A stretch of DNA of 64,000 nt from an uncultured bacterium (GCA_905215465.1 CAJMPT010000006.1:11323-75322); one strand, 5' to 3'. Shown: positions 44,830 through 54,092, counted from the stretch's first letter. The notes: a model not told the origin generated them from the letters alone. Made by a program: numbers and translations.

Positions 44830-45378
44830 ATGGGCCTTTTGGACAAGATCGTGCTCTGCCCCGACGAGCGCCTCTTCACCGAGTGCGCCCCCATCGAGAA
44901 GATTGACGACGAGGTGCGCGCCCTGGCGCAGGACATGCTCGATGTCATGTACGAGGCCGAGGGCTGCGGCCTGGCCGGCCCCCAGGTGGGCGAGATGCGC
45001 CAGATCGTGGTCATCGACGTTGACTACGGCGGCCACTCCAAGCGCAACCCCTACGTGCTCATCAACCCCAAGGTCATCAAGGCAGACGGTGACCCGCGCG
45101 ACTCTCAGGAGGGGTGCCTGTCCTTCCCGGGCATCAGCGTCAACGTCACGCGCCCGAGCCACGTCATCGTCCAGGCCAGGAACCTCGACGGCGACCTCAT
45201 GCAGTACGAGGCCGAGGGCAACCTCATGGCCGTCTGCCTGCAGCACGAGATCGACCACCTGCACGGCGTGACCATGGTGGACCACCTCACGCCCAGCGAG
45301 CGCACGCGCGCCCTGCGCGACTTCGAGGACGCCCTGGCCGCCGGCGCCCGCCCGGGCGAGACCGAGGTGGAGGACTAG
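44830..45378 (+). CDS. def: Peptide deformylase
   Basis: The 182-residue metalloenzyme removes formyl from nascent proteins. All three motifs are present: GCGLAGPQVG near residue 47, EGCLSFPG near 95 with the cysteine ligand, and QHEIDHLHG near 138 with two His ligands. GAAGGAGGA precedes ATG 44830. It is followed by fmt, whose product adds the group that Def removes. Confidence 0.96.
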   Translation: MGLLDKIVLCPDERLFTECAPIEKIDDEVRALAQDMLDVMYEAEGCGLAGPQVGEMRQIVVIDVDYGGHSKRNPYVLINPKVIKADGDPRDSQEGCLSFPGISVNVTRPSHVIVQARNLDGDLMQYEAEGNLMAVCLQHEIDHLHGVTMVDHLTPSERTRALRDFEDALAAGARPGETEVED

Positions 45379-45386
45379 CCGGTCGA

Positions 45387-45405
45387 CAAGGGGACAGCCC
45401 CTTTG
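45387..45405. repeat. GGGACAG-type hairpin between def and fmt
   Basis: AAGGGG and CCCCTT pair around ACAG nine bases after the def stop. No T-tract follows. It is a shorter relative of the hairpins at 3415 and 44754. Confidence 0.6.
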
Positions 45406-45453
45406 CCAACTTCTGAGGACCAACCGGGCCGCGCCCGGGGAGGGGAGAGGCGC

Positions 45454-46368
45454 ATGCGCGTCGTTTTCATGGGCACGCCGGACTTTGCCGTGGCGTCCCT
45501 TTCTGCCGTGGCCGCCGTCCACGAGGTGGCGCTCGTCGTCACGCGCCCGGACGCCGTCCGTGGCCGCGGGAGCGAGCTTCTGCCCTCGCCGGTGAAGGCC
45601 CGCGCCCTCGAGCTGGGCATTCCCGTGCTCGAGACCAAGCGCATGACGCCGGAGGCCATCGAGGCCGTGCGCCAGGCGGCCCCCGACGTCATCTGCGTGG
45701 TGGCCTTTGGCTGCATCCTGCCCGACGAGGTGCTCGAGGTGGCCCCGCTGGGCGCCGTCAACGTCCACGCCTCGCTGCTGCCGCGCTGGCGCGGCGCCGC
45801 CCCCATCCAGCGCTCCATCCTGGAGGGGGACGAGCGCACGGGCGTCTCCATCATGCGCGTGGCCCACGAGCTTGACGCCGGCGCCTGGTGCCGCCAGGCC
45901 AGCGTCCAGATTGGCGAGAAGGACGCGGCCACGCTCACGGCCGAGCTCGCGCAGCTGGGTGCCGAGGAGCTGGTGGACGCCCTGTCGGAGCTGGCCGCGC
46001 ACGAGGAGGCCTGGCACGAGCAGGACGAGTCCCAGGTCACTTTTGCCGCAAAGATCAAGAAGGCCGAGATGCGCCTTGACCCGGCAGACCCCGTGGGCGC
46101 CAACGCCCGCCGCGTCCAGGCCGCAGGCGACACCGCTCCGGCCCGCACTGGCGTCGCCGGCCGCGGCGTGCGCGTCATGGCCGCCCGCGTGGCGGATGAC
46201 CTTGCGGCCGCACAGGGCTCCGTCGTGGTGGAGCACGGTCGCGTGGGCCTGGGCTGCTCCGACGGCACGCTCGAGCTGCTGCGCGTGAAGCCCGACGGCA
46301 AGCGCGAGATGGATGCCTGCGCCTGGGCCGCCGGCCTTCGCGGCGAGCTTTCCTGGGAGCGCATCTAG
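45454..46368 (+). CDS. fmt: Methionyl-tRNA formyltransferase
   Basis: This 304-residue enzyme formylates initiator Met-tRNA. The N-terminal FMGTPDFAVASL, the catalytic Asn-His-Asp set in AVNVHASLLPRWRGAAPIQ and the SIMRVAHELDAG strand are typical. A C-terminal OB-like domain follows. GGGGAGAGG precedes ATG 45454. Its TAG overlaps the GTG start of rsmB by one base, so translation is coupled. Confidence 0.96.
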   Translation: MRVVFMGTPDFAVASLSAVAAVHEVALVVTRPDAVRGRGSELLPSPVKARALELGIPVLETKRMTPEAIEAVRQAAPDVICVVAFGCILPDEVLEVAPLGAVNVHASLLPRWRGAAPIQRSILEGDERTGVSIMRVAHELDAGAWCRQASVQIGEKDAATLTAELAQLGAEELVDALSELAAHEEAWHEQDESQVTFAAKIKKAEMRLDPADPVGANARRVQAAGDTAPARTGVAGRGVRVMAARVADDLAAAQGSVVVEHGRVGLGCSDGTLELLRVKPDGKREMDACAWAAGLRGELSWERI

Positions 46369-47693
46369 TGGCTGGGGTCTCTGGGCTGGCACCGGCGCGC
46401 AGGGTGGCCTTGGGCGTGGCGTCCGAGAGGCGCCGTCGCGAGGCGCGCACCCGTGAGCTGCTGCGCTCCTACGCGGCCATGGGCGCCCTCGACGAGCGCG
46501 ACCGCGCCCTGGCGAGCCGCCTGGTGCTGGGAAGCGTTGCCGCCGAGGGCGAGCTCGACCGTGTCATAGACTCCCACCTGCGACGGGGTGCCAAGCTGGA
46601 GCCCCGCGTGAGGGACGCTCTGCGCCTAGTCGCCTTTGAGGTGCTCTACCTGGACACGCCCGACTCCGTGGCCGTGAGCCAGGGCGTCGAGCTCGTCCGC
46701 TCGGTGGCCCCGCGCGCGACAGGCCTGGCAAACGCCGTCCTGCGCCGCGTGGCCGGCGAGGACGTTGCTCGCCTTGCCGCCAGCCGCGAGGCCCTGGCCT
46801 GCGGGCGCTTCTCGGTATACGACATGGCTCACGTTGGCGGCCTTCCCATCTGGCTCTGCGAGGCCGCACTGGGGACGCTCGGCCGAGAGGGGGCGGCGGA
46901 CTACGCGCTGGGCGCGCTGGAGCCGGCCTTGCCCACCGTGGCGGCAAACCGCTGCCGGCACGATGCGGCCGAGGCAGCCGAGCTGCTGAGAAAGGCGGGC
47001 TGCGAGCCTGCCGAGGGGTCGCTTCCGGGCAGCTTCCTTCTGGGCCGTATGGCGCCTTTGGCCACGTCTGGCCTGGTGGACGCCGTGGACGTGCTGCCGT
47101 GCGACTACGCCGCCCAGGAGGTGGCGCTTCTCGCCGGGCCTCGTCCGGGGTCGAGCGTGCTGGAGGTCGGGCAGGGCCGGGGCACCAAGACGGTGCTGCT
47201 GGAGTCGGCCGCCTGCGCCGCCGGCGGGCCGTGCGAGGTCACGGCCGTGGAGGTGGACGCCGCGAAGTCCGCTGCCGCCGCAAGGCGCATGGAGAAGGCC
47301 GGCCTGGCCGAGCACGTGAGGTGCGTGACCGACGACGGGCGCGCCCTCGATGCCCTTGGCGATGACCTCTTTGACCTGGTCTTTGTTGACGCACCCTGCA
47401 CGGGCACGGGCACGCTCTCGCGCCACCCCGAGATTGCGTGGTCGCTGGCCGAGTCCTCAGTGGCGGGCCTTTCTCGCCTGCAGCTCGAGATGCTGACGGC
47501 GGCGTCCGCCCACGCGCGCCGCGGCGGGCGGCTGGTCTACTCCACCTGCTCCATCCTCGCCGAGGAGAACGAGCGCCTGGTGGAGGCCTTCCTCTCTAGC
47601 CCGTCGGGCGCCCGCTACGAGCTCGTGGGCACGCATCGCACCGCCATCCCCGGCGCCGACCGCCACTTCTGCGCCACCTTCCGACGCCGCTAG
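46368..47693 (+). CDS. rsmB: 16S rRNA (cytosine-967-C5)-methyltransferase RsmB (Sun family)
   Basis: The 441-residue protein has an N-terminal NusB-like helical domain (about 15-140) and a C-terminal Rossmann methyltransferase. DAPCTGTGTLSRHPEIAW carries the PC-motif cysteine and VYSTCSILAEENE the catalytic TC-motif cysteine. The SAM-binding motif I reads LEVGQGRGTKT, where the usual CAAPGGKT is altered but keeps the Gly/Lys-Thr pattern. The start is GTG 46368, overlapping the fmt stop. Confidence 0.92.
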   Translation: MAGVSGLAPARRVALGVASERRRREARTRELLRSYAAMGALDERDRALASRLVLGSVAAEGELDRVIDSHLRRGAKLEPRVRDALRLVAFEVLYLDTPDSVAVSQGVELVRSVAPRATGLANAVLRRVAGEDVARLAASREALACGRFSVYDMAHVGGLPIWLCEAALGTLGREGAADYALGALEPALPTVAANRCRHDAAEAAELLRKAGCEPAEGSLPGSFLLGRMAPLATSGLVDAVDVLPCDYAAQEVALLAGPRPGSSVLEVGQGRGTKTVLLESAACAAGGPCEVTAVEVDAAKSAAAARRMEKAGLAEHVRCVTDDGRALDALGDDLFDLVFVDAPCTGTGTLSRHPEIAWSLAESSVAGLSRLQLEMLTAASAHARRGGRLVYSTCSILAEENERLVEAFLSSPSGARYELVGTHRTAIPGADRHFCATFRRR

Positions 47694-47796
47694 GCGCCAC
47701 CTCTGCCCCTGCCGTCCCGCGCTTTGCATGTGAACCTGGTCACTGCCATGTCGCCCACCGACCACATTCGCATGCAAACTGCAGGCACTCCCTGTC

Positions 47797-47825
47797 TTGC
47801 AAATAATACGAAGTCGGACTAAACT
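47797..47825 (+). promoter_or_regulatory. Promoter and repeat operators of the marR-ABC operon
   Basis: TTGCAA (47797-47802) and TAAACT (47820-47825) are 17 bases apart. Two direct repeats, CGAAGTCGGACTAA (47809-47822) and CGAAATCGGATTAA (47841-47854), lie over and just after the -10, about three helix turns apart; the second contains the dyad TCCGA-AA-TCGGA. These are good candidates for autorepression by the MarR protein encoded next. Confidence 0.65.
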
Positions 47826-47870
47826 GTCCCGTGCTTTGTCCGAAATCGGATTAAGTTAGCGAGGTCAAAC

Positions 47871-48341
47871 ATGGCGAGAAACACGCAGGACTCCCTGCGC
47901 GAGCAGTCGCGCCAGATGGACTGCCTCTACAACGAGACCGACCGCCTCTACAACGGCTTTGCCCGCAGCTGCGGGCTCTCCGAGTGCGCGTACTGGGTCA
48001 TGTACGAGATCGAGGTCTCCTCGGGCTCTGCCTCCCTGCGGGGCATGGCCGAGGTGTTCTCGCTCAGCAAGCAGACGCTGAGCTCGGCCGTCAAGTCGCT
48101 GGAGGCCAAGGGCCTCATCGAGCTCGCCTTTGAGGAGGGGAGCCGCAAGAACAAGGTAGCCTCGTTCACCGAGGCGGGCCGCGCGTTCTCGCGCGAGCGC
48201 ATCGTCCCGGCCATCGAGGCCGAGTCGCGCGCCTTTGGCTCGCTCGAGCCCGAGGAGCGCGAGCGGCTGGTGGCCCTTGTCTCCAGGTACGCCCGCGCCA
48301 TTCGTCGCGAGCTCGAGGCCCTGAAGGAGGGGGAGAAGTGA
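47871..48341 (+). CDS. MarR-family transcriptional regulator
   Basis: The 156-residue winged-helix protein has the recognition region SLRGMAEVFSLSKQTLSSAV with LKSLEAKGLIELAF and a basic wing (EEGSRKNKVASF). The flanking helices form the dimer interface. It stands first in an operon with a two-subunit ABC exporter, whose ATG overlaps its TGA (ATGA-type), so it probably represses exporter expression until a ligand binds. Confidence 0.92.
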   Translation: MARNTQDSLREQSRQMDCLYNETDRLYNGFARSCGLSECAYWVMYEIEVSSGSASLRGMAEVFSLSKQTLSSAVKSLEAKGLIELAFEEGSRKNKVASFTEAGRAFSRERIVPAIEAESRAFGSLEPEERERLVALVSRYARAIRRELEALKEGEK

Positions 48342-50164
48342 TGCAGACCCAGACAAGGCAAGCCAAGGCGAGGAAGACCGGCGAGCTCGCCCTGCTGCTG
48401 AGGCTGATGTCTCCGTACAAGGCGCTCATCGCGGGCCTCGTGGTCACGCTCATGTGCGACATCACGGGCATGTTGGTCATCCCGACGCAGCTCAGCGCCC
48501 TTCTCAACACCGCCATCACCACGCGCGACATGGCCGAGGTGGCCCGCCACGGCATCATCATGCTCGTGGCCGCGCTCGTGGGCTCCGGCGGAAACGTGAT
48601 CTCGTACCGCCTGGCCGCGCGCCTGGCGGCAAACGTGGGTCGCGACCTGCGCTGCGAGGTCTACCGCAAGTCCCTAGAGCTCTCCGGCTACGAGTTTGGC
48701 CAGCTGGGCGCCGGCTCCATGATCACGCGCACCCTCTCTGACGCCAACGTGGTCCAGCAGACCATCATCATGTCCTTCGTCATGATCAGCCCGGTGCCTG
48801 TGACCTGCGTCATCGCCACCATCATGGCCTTTGGCATAGACCCGGTCATGGGCTGGCTGCTGCTTGCCGTCATCGTGCTCACCCTGGGCGCCATGGCCTT
48901 TGCCGTGTGGAAGTCCGCGCCGGTCTTCACCGTGCTGCAGGGCTTCATCGACCGCATGAACACCCGCCTGCGCGAGTCCATCACCGGCGTGCGCGTCATC
49001 CGCGCCTTTGGCAGGGAGCCCCACGAGCGCCAGAAGCTCGACCAGACCTTTGAGGACTACGCCGGCCGCGCCATCCGCGTGAACCTGGTCTTTGCGACCG
49101 TGGACTCGTTGACGTTCTTCTTCATGAACGCCGTGGAGTCCGCCATCTTCTGGGTGGGCGCTGACCGCGTGGGCGCTCACGCCATGCAGATCGGCTCCAT
49201 ATCCGCCCTGGTGGAGTACGCCATGCTCATCATGTTCTTCATGATGATGGCCCAGTTCTGCGTCCTGCAGATTCCGCGCGCCTGGGCGTGCCTCTCTCGC
49301 GCCAACGAGGTCCTGGATATAGATTCCGCAATCAAGGACCCAACTGCCGACACCGCGGCTGCCATCACCGGCCGCGCTGACGGCGAGAAGTCCGCGCAGC
49401 CCGCGGCCGCCGACGCCAACGAGGTCGCCCGCTTTGACCACGTGAGCTTCCGCTTTGAGGACGCCGACGAGGACACCCTGCGCAACCTGGACTTTGTTCT
49501 GCGCCGCGGCCAGACCACGGCCATCATAGGCAACACCGGCTCGGGCAAGTCGACCATCGCCAAGCTCCTGCTGCGCTTCCATGACGTCACCTCGGGCGGC
49601 GTCTGGGTGGGCGGCACCGACGTACGCGACCAGACCCAGGACGCTCTTCGCGCCCAGATTGCCTACGTGCCCCAGGCGGCCTGGCTCTTCTCGGGGACCA
49701 TTGCCCAGAACCTGCGGCACGGGCGCGCCGACGCCACCAACGAGGAGCTCTGGCACGCGCTTGACGTTGCCCAGGCCGACTTTGTCCGCGGACTTCCCGA
49801 CGGGTTGGGCTCGCGCGTGGCCCAGGGCGGCTCGAACTTCAGCGGCGGCCAGCGCCAGCGCCTGGCCATCGCCCGCGCCCTCGTGCGTCACGCTGACCTC
49901 TACGTCTTCGACGACTCCTTCTCGGCGCTGGACTTCCGCACCGATGCGGCCCTGCGCCGCGCGCTGGCGCCCGAGCTCGCCCACGCGGCCACGCTCGTCA
50001 TCGCGCAGCGCGTGAGCACCATCCGCGACGCGGACCAGATCGTGGTCCTCTCCGAAGGCCGCGTCGTGGGCCTGGGCACCCACGACGAGCTCATGCGCAC
50101 GTGCCCCACGTACAAGGAGATCGCCGACTCCCAGGCAAGGGGAGGGGAGCAAAACGATGACTAG
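48341..50164 (+). CDS. ABC exporter half-transporter, degenerate-site subunit
   Basis: The 607-residue protein has six transmembrane segments (about 25-310) and a nucleotide-binding domain with NTGSGKST near 396, signature FSGGQRQRLAIARAL near 499 and Walker B LYVFDDSFSALD near 522. In the Walker B the catalytic glutamate is replaced by Asp (DD in place of DE), as in the non-hydrolysing site of TM287/288 and BmrCD exporters. It must pair with the next gene product. ATG 48341 overlaps the MarR stop. Confidence 0.92.
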   Translation: MQTQTRQAKARKTGELALLLRLMSPYKALIAGLVVTLMCDITGMLVIPTQLSALLNTAITTRDMAEVARHGIIMLVAALVGSGGNVISYRLAARLAANVGRDLRCEVYRKSLELSGYEFGQLGAGSMITRTLSDANVVQQTIIMSFVMISPVPVTCVIATIMAFGIDPVMGWLLLAVIVLTLGAMAFAVWKSAPVFTVLQGFIDRMNTRLRESITGVRVIRAFGREPHERQKLDQTFEDYAGRAIRVNLVFATVDSLTFFFMNAVESAIFWVGADRVGAHAMQIGSISALVEYAMLIMFFMMMAQFCVLQIPRAWACLSRANEVLDIDSAIKDPTADTAAAITGRADGEKSAQPAAADANEVARFDHVSFRFEDADEDTLRNLDFVLRRGQTTAIIGNTGSGKSTIAKLLLRFHDVTSGGVWVGGTDVRDQTQDALRAQIAYVPQAAWLFSGTIAQNLRHGRADATNEELWHALDVAQADFVRGLPDGLGSRVAQGGSNFSGGQRQRLAIARALVRHADLYVFDDSFSALDFRTDAALRRALAPELAHAATLVIAQRVSTIRDADQIVVLSEGRVVGLGTHDELMRTCPTYKEIADSQARGGEQNDD

Positions 50165-52052
50165 CAAGAGAGAAGAGACGCGCGAGAGGGATGCGCTTCT
50201 CGCCGAGAAGGACATGGCCGACGGTGCCCTGGCCGCCGACGCCGCCCACGCGGGCCCGGCCCCCGACGAGGAGTCCGAGGTCCCCACCGACGCCGCCGCC
50301 ACCGCCCGCCGCCTCTGGGAGGCCGCGGCCGGCCAGCGCTGGCGCGTGGTAGTGGCCACCGTCTGCGCGGTGGCCTACGTCTGCTTCAGCCTGGCCGCCC
50401 CCGCCTACAGCGCGGGGCTGGTGGACCTGCTGTGGGCAAACATCCAGGAGGCCTTTGCCGCGGGCACGGGCTTTGTGGTCACGCTGGACAACGGCGGCAC
50501 GCAGATCCTGACCTTTCTGGGCATCTGGACGGCCGCGTGGGTCTTCTACACCGTGCAGTCCCTGGTCATGGCGAGCTTTGCCGAGCGCCTGAACCTGGGC
50601 CTGCGCCGTCAGATCTCTGCCAAGGTCGGGCGCCTGCCGCTTTCCTACTACGACGCCCACCAGCCCGGAGACACCATCAGCCGTGCGACCAACGACCTGG
50701 ACAAGGTCTCCGAGGTGCTGCAGCGCGGCCTTCTGCAGCTGCTCATCTCGGTGGTCACCCTCGTGGGCGCAACCATCATGATGGCCCGCTACAACCTTGC
50801 GCTCACGGGCGTCTTCCTGGTGTTTGCCGTGGCGTCCTTCGTGCTGACCAAGGTGGTCTCGGCCCGCACGCTGGTCTACGCCTCTGAGCGCCAGGCCTCG
50901 CTGGGCAGGCTCACCGGCAAGGTGGAGGAGGCCTACTCGGGCCGCGCCGTCATCAAGTCCTTCGGGCGCGACGACGCCAGCGCGGCGGAGATCGCCGAGG
51001 CAGCCGAGGCCTTTGCCCGTACGAGCGAGCGCTTGGACTTTGTGACCAACGCCATCAGCCCGGCCATCCGCTTCCTCACGCGCCTGGCGCAGGTGGGCAT
51101 CGGCCTGCTCGCGGGCGGCATGCTGGTTGCGGGGCAGCTCACCGTCGGCGTCTTCCAGGCGTTCTTCCAGTACGTGACCCAGGCCACCGAGCCCCTGACG
51201 CAGCTCTCGCTCACGGTGAACCAGCTGCAGGGCGCCCTGGCCGCCGCCGAGCGCGTCTTCCGCCTGCTCGACGAGCCCGAGGTCAAGCCCGACCCGGCCG
51301 AGCCCCTGCGTCCCGTCGAGCCCGTGCGCGGACAGGTGGCCTTCGAGCACGTGCGCTTTGGCTACGACCCGGCGCGTCCGCTCATGCATGACGTGAGCCT
51401 CGTCGCCGAGCCCGGCCAGAAAGTGGCCATCGTGGGCGCCACGGGAGCGGGCAAGACCACCCTCATCAACCTCCTCATGCGCTTCTACGAGGTGGATGGC
51501 GGCCGCATCACGCTGGACGGCGTGGACACCCGCCAGATGACCCGCGCCGACCTGCGCCGCCAGTTTGGCATGGTGCTGCAGGACGCCTGGCTCTTCGAGG
51601 GCAGCATTGCCCAGAACATTGCCTATGGGCACCCGGGCGCCACGCGCGAGGAGGTGGAGGCCGCGGCCCGCGCCGCCCGCGTGGACTTCTTCGTGCGCAC
51701 CCTGCCCCAGGGTTACGACACGCAGATCTCAAACGACGGCGAGAACATCAGCCAGGGCCAGCGCCAGCTCCTGACCATCGCCCGCGCCATGCTCTGCGAC
51801 CCGGCCATCCTTATCCTAGACGAGGCCACCTCAAGCGTGGACACCCGCACCGAGCAGGCCATCGTGCGCGCCATGGAGGCCATCATGGAGAACCGCACGA
51901 GCTTCGTCATCGCCCACCGCCTCTCCACCATCGTGGACGCCGACCTCATCCTGGTCATGGACCACGGTACCATCATCGAGCAGGGCACCCACGCCGAGCT
52001 TCTCGCCGCCAACGGCGCCTACGCCGAGCTCTACCGCTCGCAGTTTGCGTAG
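50157..52052 (+). CDS. ABC exporter half-transporter, catalytic subunit
   Basis: The 631-residue partner has an ~60-residue acidic N-terminal extension, six membrane segments and a canonical ATPase: GATGAGKTT near 431, ILILDEATSSVD near 553 with the catalytic Glu, and IAHRLSTI. The signature reads ISQGQRQLLTIARA, with Q in place of the second Gly (SQGQ for SGGQ), which also fits an asymmetric heterodimer. It overlaps the first subunit by eight bases. Drug or lipid export is probable; the substrate is unknown. Confidence 0.92.
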   Translation: MTSKREETRERDALLAEKDMADGALAADAAHAGPAPDEESEVPTDAAATARRLWEAAAGQRWRVVVATVCAVAYVCFSLAAPAYSAGLVDLLWANIQEAFAAGTGFVVTLDNGGTQILTFLGIWTAAWVFYTVQSLVMASFAERLNLGLRRQISAKVGRLPLSYYDAHQPGDTISRATNDLDKVSEVLQRGLLQLLISVVTLVGATIMMARYNLALTGVFLVFAVASFVLTKVVSARTLVYASERQASLGRLTGKVEEAYSGRAVIKSFGRDDASAAEIAEAAEAFARTSERLDFVTNAISPAIRFLTRLAQVGIGLLAGGMLVAGQLTVGVFQAFFQYVTQATEPLTQLSLTVNQLQGALAAAERVFRLLDEPEVKPDPAEPLRPVEPVRGQVAFEHVRFGYDPARPLMHDVSLVAEPGQKVAIVGATGAGKTTLINLLMRFYEVDGGRITLDGVDTRQMTRADLRRQFGMVLQDAWLFEGSIAQNIAYGHPGATREEVEAAARAARVDFFVRTLPQGYDTQISNDGENISQGQRQLLTIARAMLCDPAILILDEATSSVDTRTEQAIVRAMEAIMENRTSFVIAHRLSTIVDADLILVMDHGTIIEQGTHAELLAANGAYAELYRSQFA

Positions 52053-52070
52053 GGGCTGCCTGCTCGCCAC

Positions 52071-52116
52071 AAATACCGACTTGGGTATCCACCTCCGCAT
52101 ACCCAAGTCGGTATTT
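52071..52116. repeat. CGACYTGGGTAT hairpin family, copy 1
   Basis: AAATACCGACTTGGGTAT (52071-52088) pairs perfectly with 52099-52116 over a 10-base loop, just after the ABC operon. It ends in TATTTCTCGCC and may also terminate transcription. Confidence 0.85.
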
Positions 52117-52132
52117 CTCGCCGTTTGGCCAT

Positions 52133-52178
52133 AAAAAACGACCTGGGTATCCGCGGATGGACACCCAGGTCGGTTTTT
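52133..52178. repeat. CGACYTGGGTAT hairpin family, copy 2
   Basis: The left arm 52133-52148 (CGACCTGGGT core) pairs with 52163-52178 with one mismatch and ends in GGTTTTTG. It lies 16 bases after copy 1 and is closer in sequence to the copies at 63201 and 63261. Confidence 0.85.
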
Positions 52179-52234
52179 GTGGCGAGCAGGCGGGGCAGGC
52201 GGGCCCGCGTCGAGAAGCCCTTCTCGCCGCGCCC

Positions 52235-52471
52235 CTATGCGTTGGGGCAGCCCTCGCAGCAGCCACCGCTGGTGGCCTCGGTGCAGGAGCCGCCGCCGCG
52301 CTGGTCGGTGTTGTAGAAGCCGGAGCCCTTGAAGACGATGCCGGAGGCGCCAAAGACCTGCGCGGCCTCGGCCCCGCAGCTGGGGCAGGTCACCTCGGGG
52401 TGGGAGCCCATGGGGTGCTCGACCTCAAAGGTGGTGCCGCAGGACGTGCACTTGTAGTCATAACGAGCCAT
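52235..52471 (-). CDS. FmdB-type zinc ribbon protein
   Basis: The 78-residue protein has the FmdB ribbon: ARYDYKCTSCGTTFEVEH followed by VTCPSCGAEAAQVFGASGIV and KGSGFYNTD. Four cysteines bind zinc. The C-terminal GGCCEGCP holds three more cysteines. Members were first seen near formamidase genes and are thought to be regulatory. CGGAGGA precedes ATG 52471. Confidence 0.9.
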   Translation of the reverse strand: MARYDYKCTSCGTTFEVEHPMGSHPEVTCPSCGAEAAQVFGASGIVFKGSGFYNTDQRGGGSCTEATSGGCCEGCPNA

Positions 52472-52633
52472 TTGTATCCTCCGTGCAAAAGCGTTTTAGG
52501 GCGCCGGGGCGCCGCAATCGTTCAAACAGGGGATACCTTACCCAAATGACGGCCCCCATGCACCCGCCTCGCCGCGTTAACATGGACTTTGCCAAACAGA
52601 CCGGGCCGCAAGGCCAGAGAGAAAGGGGCGCGC

Positions 52634-54010
52634 ATGCCCATCACCGCTGCCATCTTTGACTGCGACGGAACCCTCGTGGACTCCATGGGCATGTGGCAAC
52701 ACGTCGTGGAGGGGCTGCTGGTCAAGCGCGGCATGCCCGTGCCGCCGGAGTTCTTCGGCCGCACGGAGGCCGTGTCGCTGCAGGACGGCTGCAAGCTTGC
52801 CTTCGAGGAGTACGGCGTGGGCACGGACGTCGACTCCCTCTACGAGGAGCTCTGCGCGGACGTCCGAGAGGCCTACGCCCACGTGCCGACCATGCCAGGC
52901 GTGCGCGACTTTTTGCAGGAGCTGGCCGACGCCGGCATCCCCATGGTGCTGGCCTCCTCAACGCCCGTGCGCGAGCTCAGGAGCTGCCTTGAGACCCACG
53001 GCCTCGCCGGCTTCTTCAAGGACGTGGTCTCCACCGAGGACGTGGGCGGGCGCGACAAGGAGTTCCCCGACGTCTACGAGGAGGCCCTGCGCCGCCTGGG
53101 CACGCCCAAGGAGTCCACGTGGGTCTTCGAGGACGCCCCCTTTGGCGTGCAGACCTCCCACAGGGCGGGCTTTCACGTGGTGGGCCTAATGAACGACCAC
53201 GACGGCCGCCGCGAGGAGGACGTACGTCCCTACTGCGACGTCTACGCGCACGGATACGCCGAGCTCTCCCTCGCGCTGCTGAACGACTACGCAAGGTCCG
53301 CGGGCGCCTCCGCCCCCGGCTCCCCGGCTGGCGAGAAGCCCCTGCGGGTCCTGGTGGTCGATGGCTCGCCCGAGCCCAGCTCGCCGGAGACGGTGGCCCG
53401 CCTTGCCGCCGAGGCGGACTACGTGGTCTGCGCCGATGGCGGGGCCGCCGCGTGCCGCGCCGCCGGCGTCGCGCCCCACGTGTTCTGCGGCGACGCCGAC
53501 TCCGCAAGCGAGCAGGACAGCGCCTGGGCGCGTGCCGCGGCCAAGACCGACATTCGCTTTCCCACCGAGAAGTACGCCACGGACCTCTCGCTGGCGCTTG
53601 ACTGCGCCCGCCACGAGGCCGCGCGCCAGGGTCGCGCGCTGTCGCTGACGCTTACCTGCGCGAGCGGCGGCAGGCCCGACCACGCCCTGGCCGTGGTGGG
53701 CCTCCTGGCGGGGCTCGCCCAAGAGGGGGCCGCGTGCGCACGCCTGGTGGAGGACGCCTCCGAGCTGCGCGTCCTTGCGCCTGTCGGGCAGGCCGAGTGG
53801 CGCCTGGGCCCTGACGCCTGCGGGCAAACCTTCAGCGCCGTCGCCGTTGCCCCCAACACCCGCATTGACGAGAAGGGCCTCAAGTGGGAGCTCGCGGACA
53901 AGCCCATGGGGCTTCTCGACGACCTGGGCATCTCCAACGTGGTCGTTGACGCCGACGCCTGCGTGACCTGCCGCTCCGGTGCCGTCGCCGCCTTCCTGCT
54001 GGGGGACTAG
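52634..54010 (+). CDS. HAD phosphatase fused to thiamine pyrophosphokinase
   Basis: The 458-residue protein joins two domains. Residues 1-220 are a subfamily IA HAD phosphatase (FDCDGTLVDSM near 8, ASSTPV near 109, VFEDAPFGV near 162). Residues ~235-458 match thiamine diphosphokinase: VCADGGAAACRAAGV, FCGDADSAS, FPTEKYATDLSLAL and ASGGRPDHALAVVG. The kinase makes thiamine diphosphate from thiamine; the fused phosphatase could dephosphorylate thiamine monophosphate so that it can be re-used, which is an inference. GAAAGGGG precedes ATG 52634. Confidence 0.87.
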   Translation: MPITAAIFDCDGTLVDSMGMWQHVVEGLLVKRGMPVPPEFFGRTEAVSLQDGCKLAFEEYGVGTDVDSLYEELCADVREAYAHVPTMPGVRDFLQELADAGIPMVLASSTPVRELRSCLETHGLAGFFKDVVSTEDVGGRDKEFPDVYEEALRRLGTPKESTWVFEDAPFGVQTSHRAGFHVVGLMNDHDGRREEDVRPYCDVYAHGYAELSLALLNDYARSAGASAPGSPAGEKPLRVLVVDGSPEPSSPETVARLAAEADYVVCADGGAAACRAAGVAPHVFCGDADSASEQDSAWARAAAKTDIRFPTEKYATDLSLALDCARHEAARQGRALSLTLTCASGGRPDHALAVVGLLAGLAQEGAACARLVEDASELRVLAPVGQAEWRLGPDACGQTFSAVAVAPNTRIDEKGLKWELADKPMGLLDDLGISNVVVDADACVTCRSGAVAAFLLGD

Positions 54011-54064
54011 CGGCAATGGCCTGCCCACGGCACAAAAAAGCCACACGTGAGGGCGGCGTTTTGG

Positions 54065-54092
54065 TTGCAACGGCCGTCTGCTGTGATATACT
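54065..54092 (+). promoter_or_regulatory. rpmB promoter
   Basis: TTGCAA (54065-54070) and TATACT (54087-54092) are separated by 16 bases, 60 bases before the L28 start. Confidence 0.7.

Noticed and set aside
52071..52178. Tandem palindromes considered as a CRISPR array
   Set aside because: Only two units, each a self-complementary hairpin with no spacer-repeat rhythm and no cas genes anywhere in the window.
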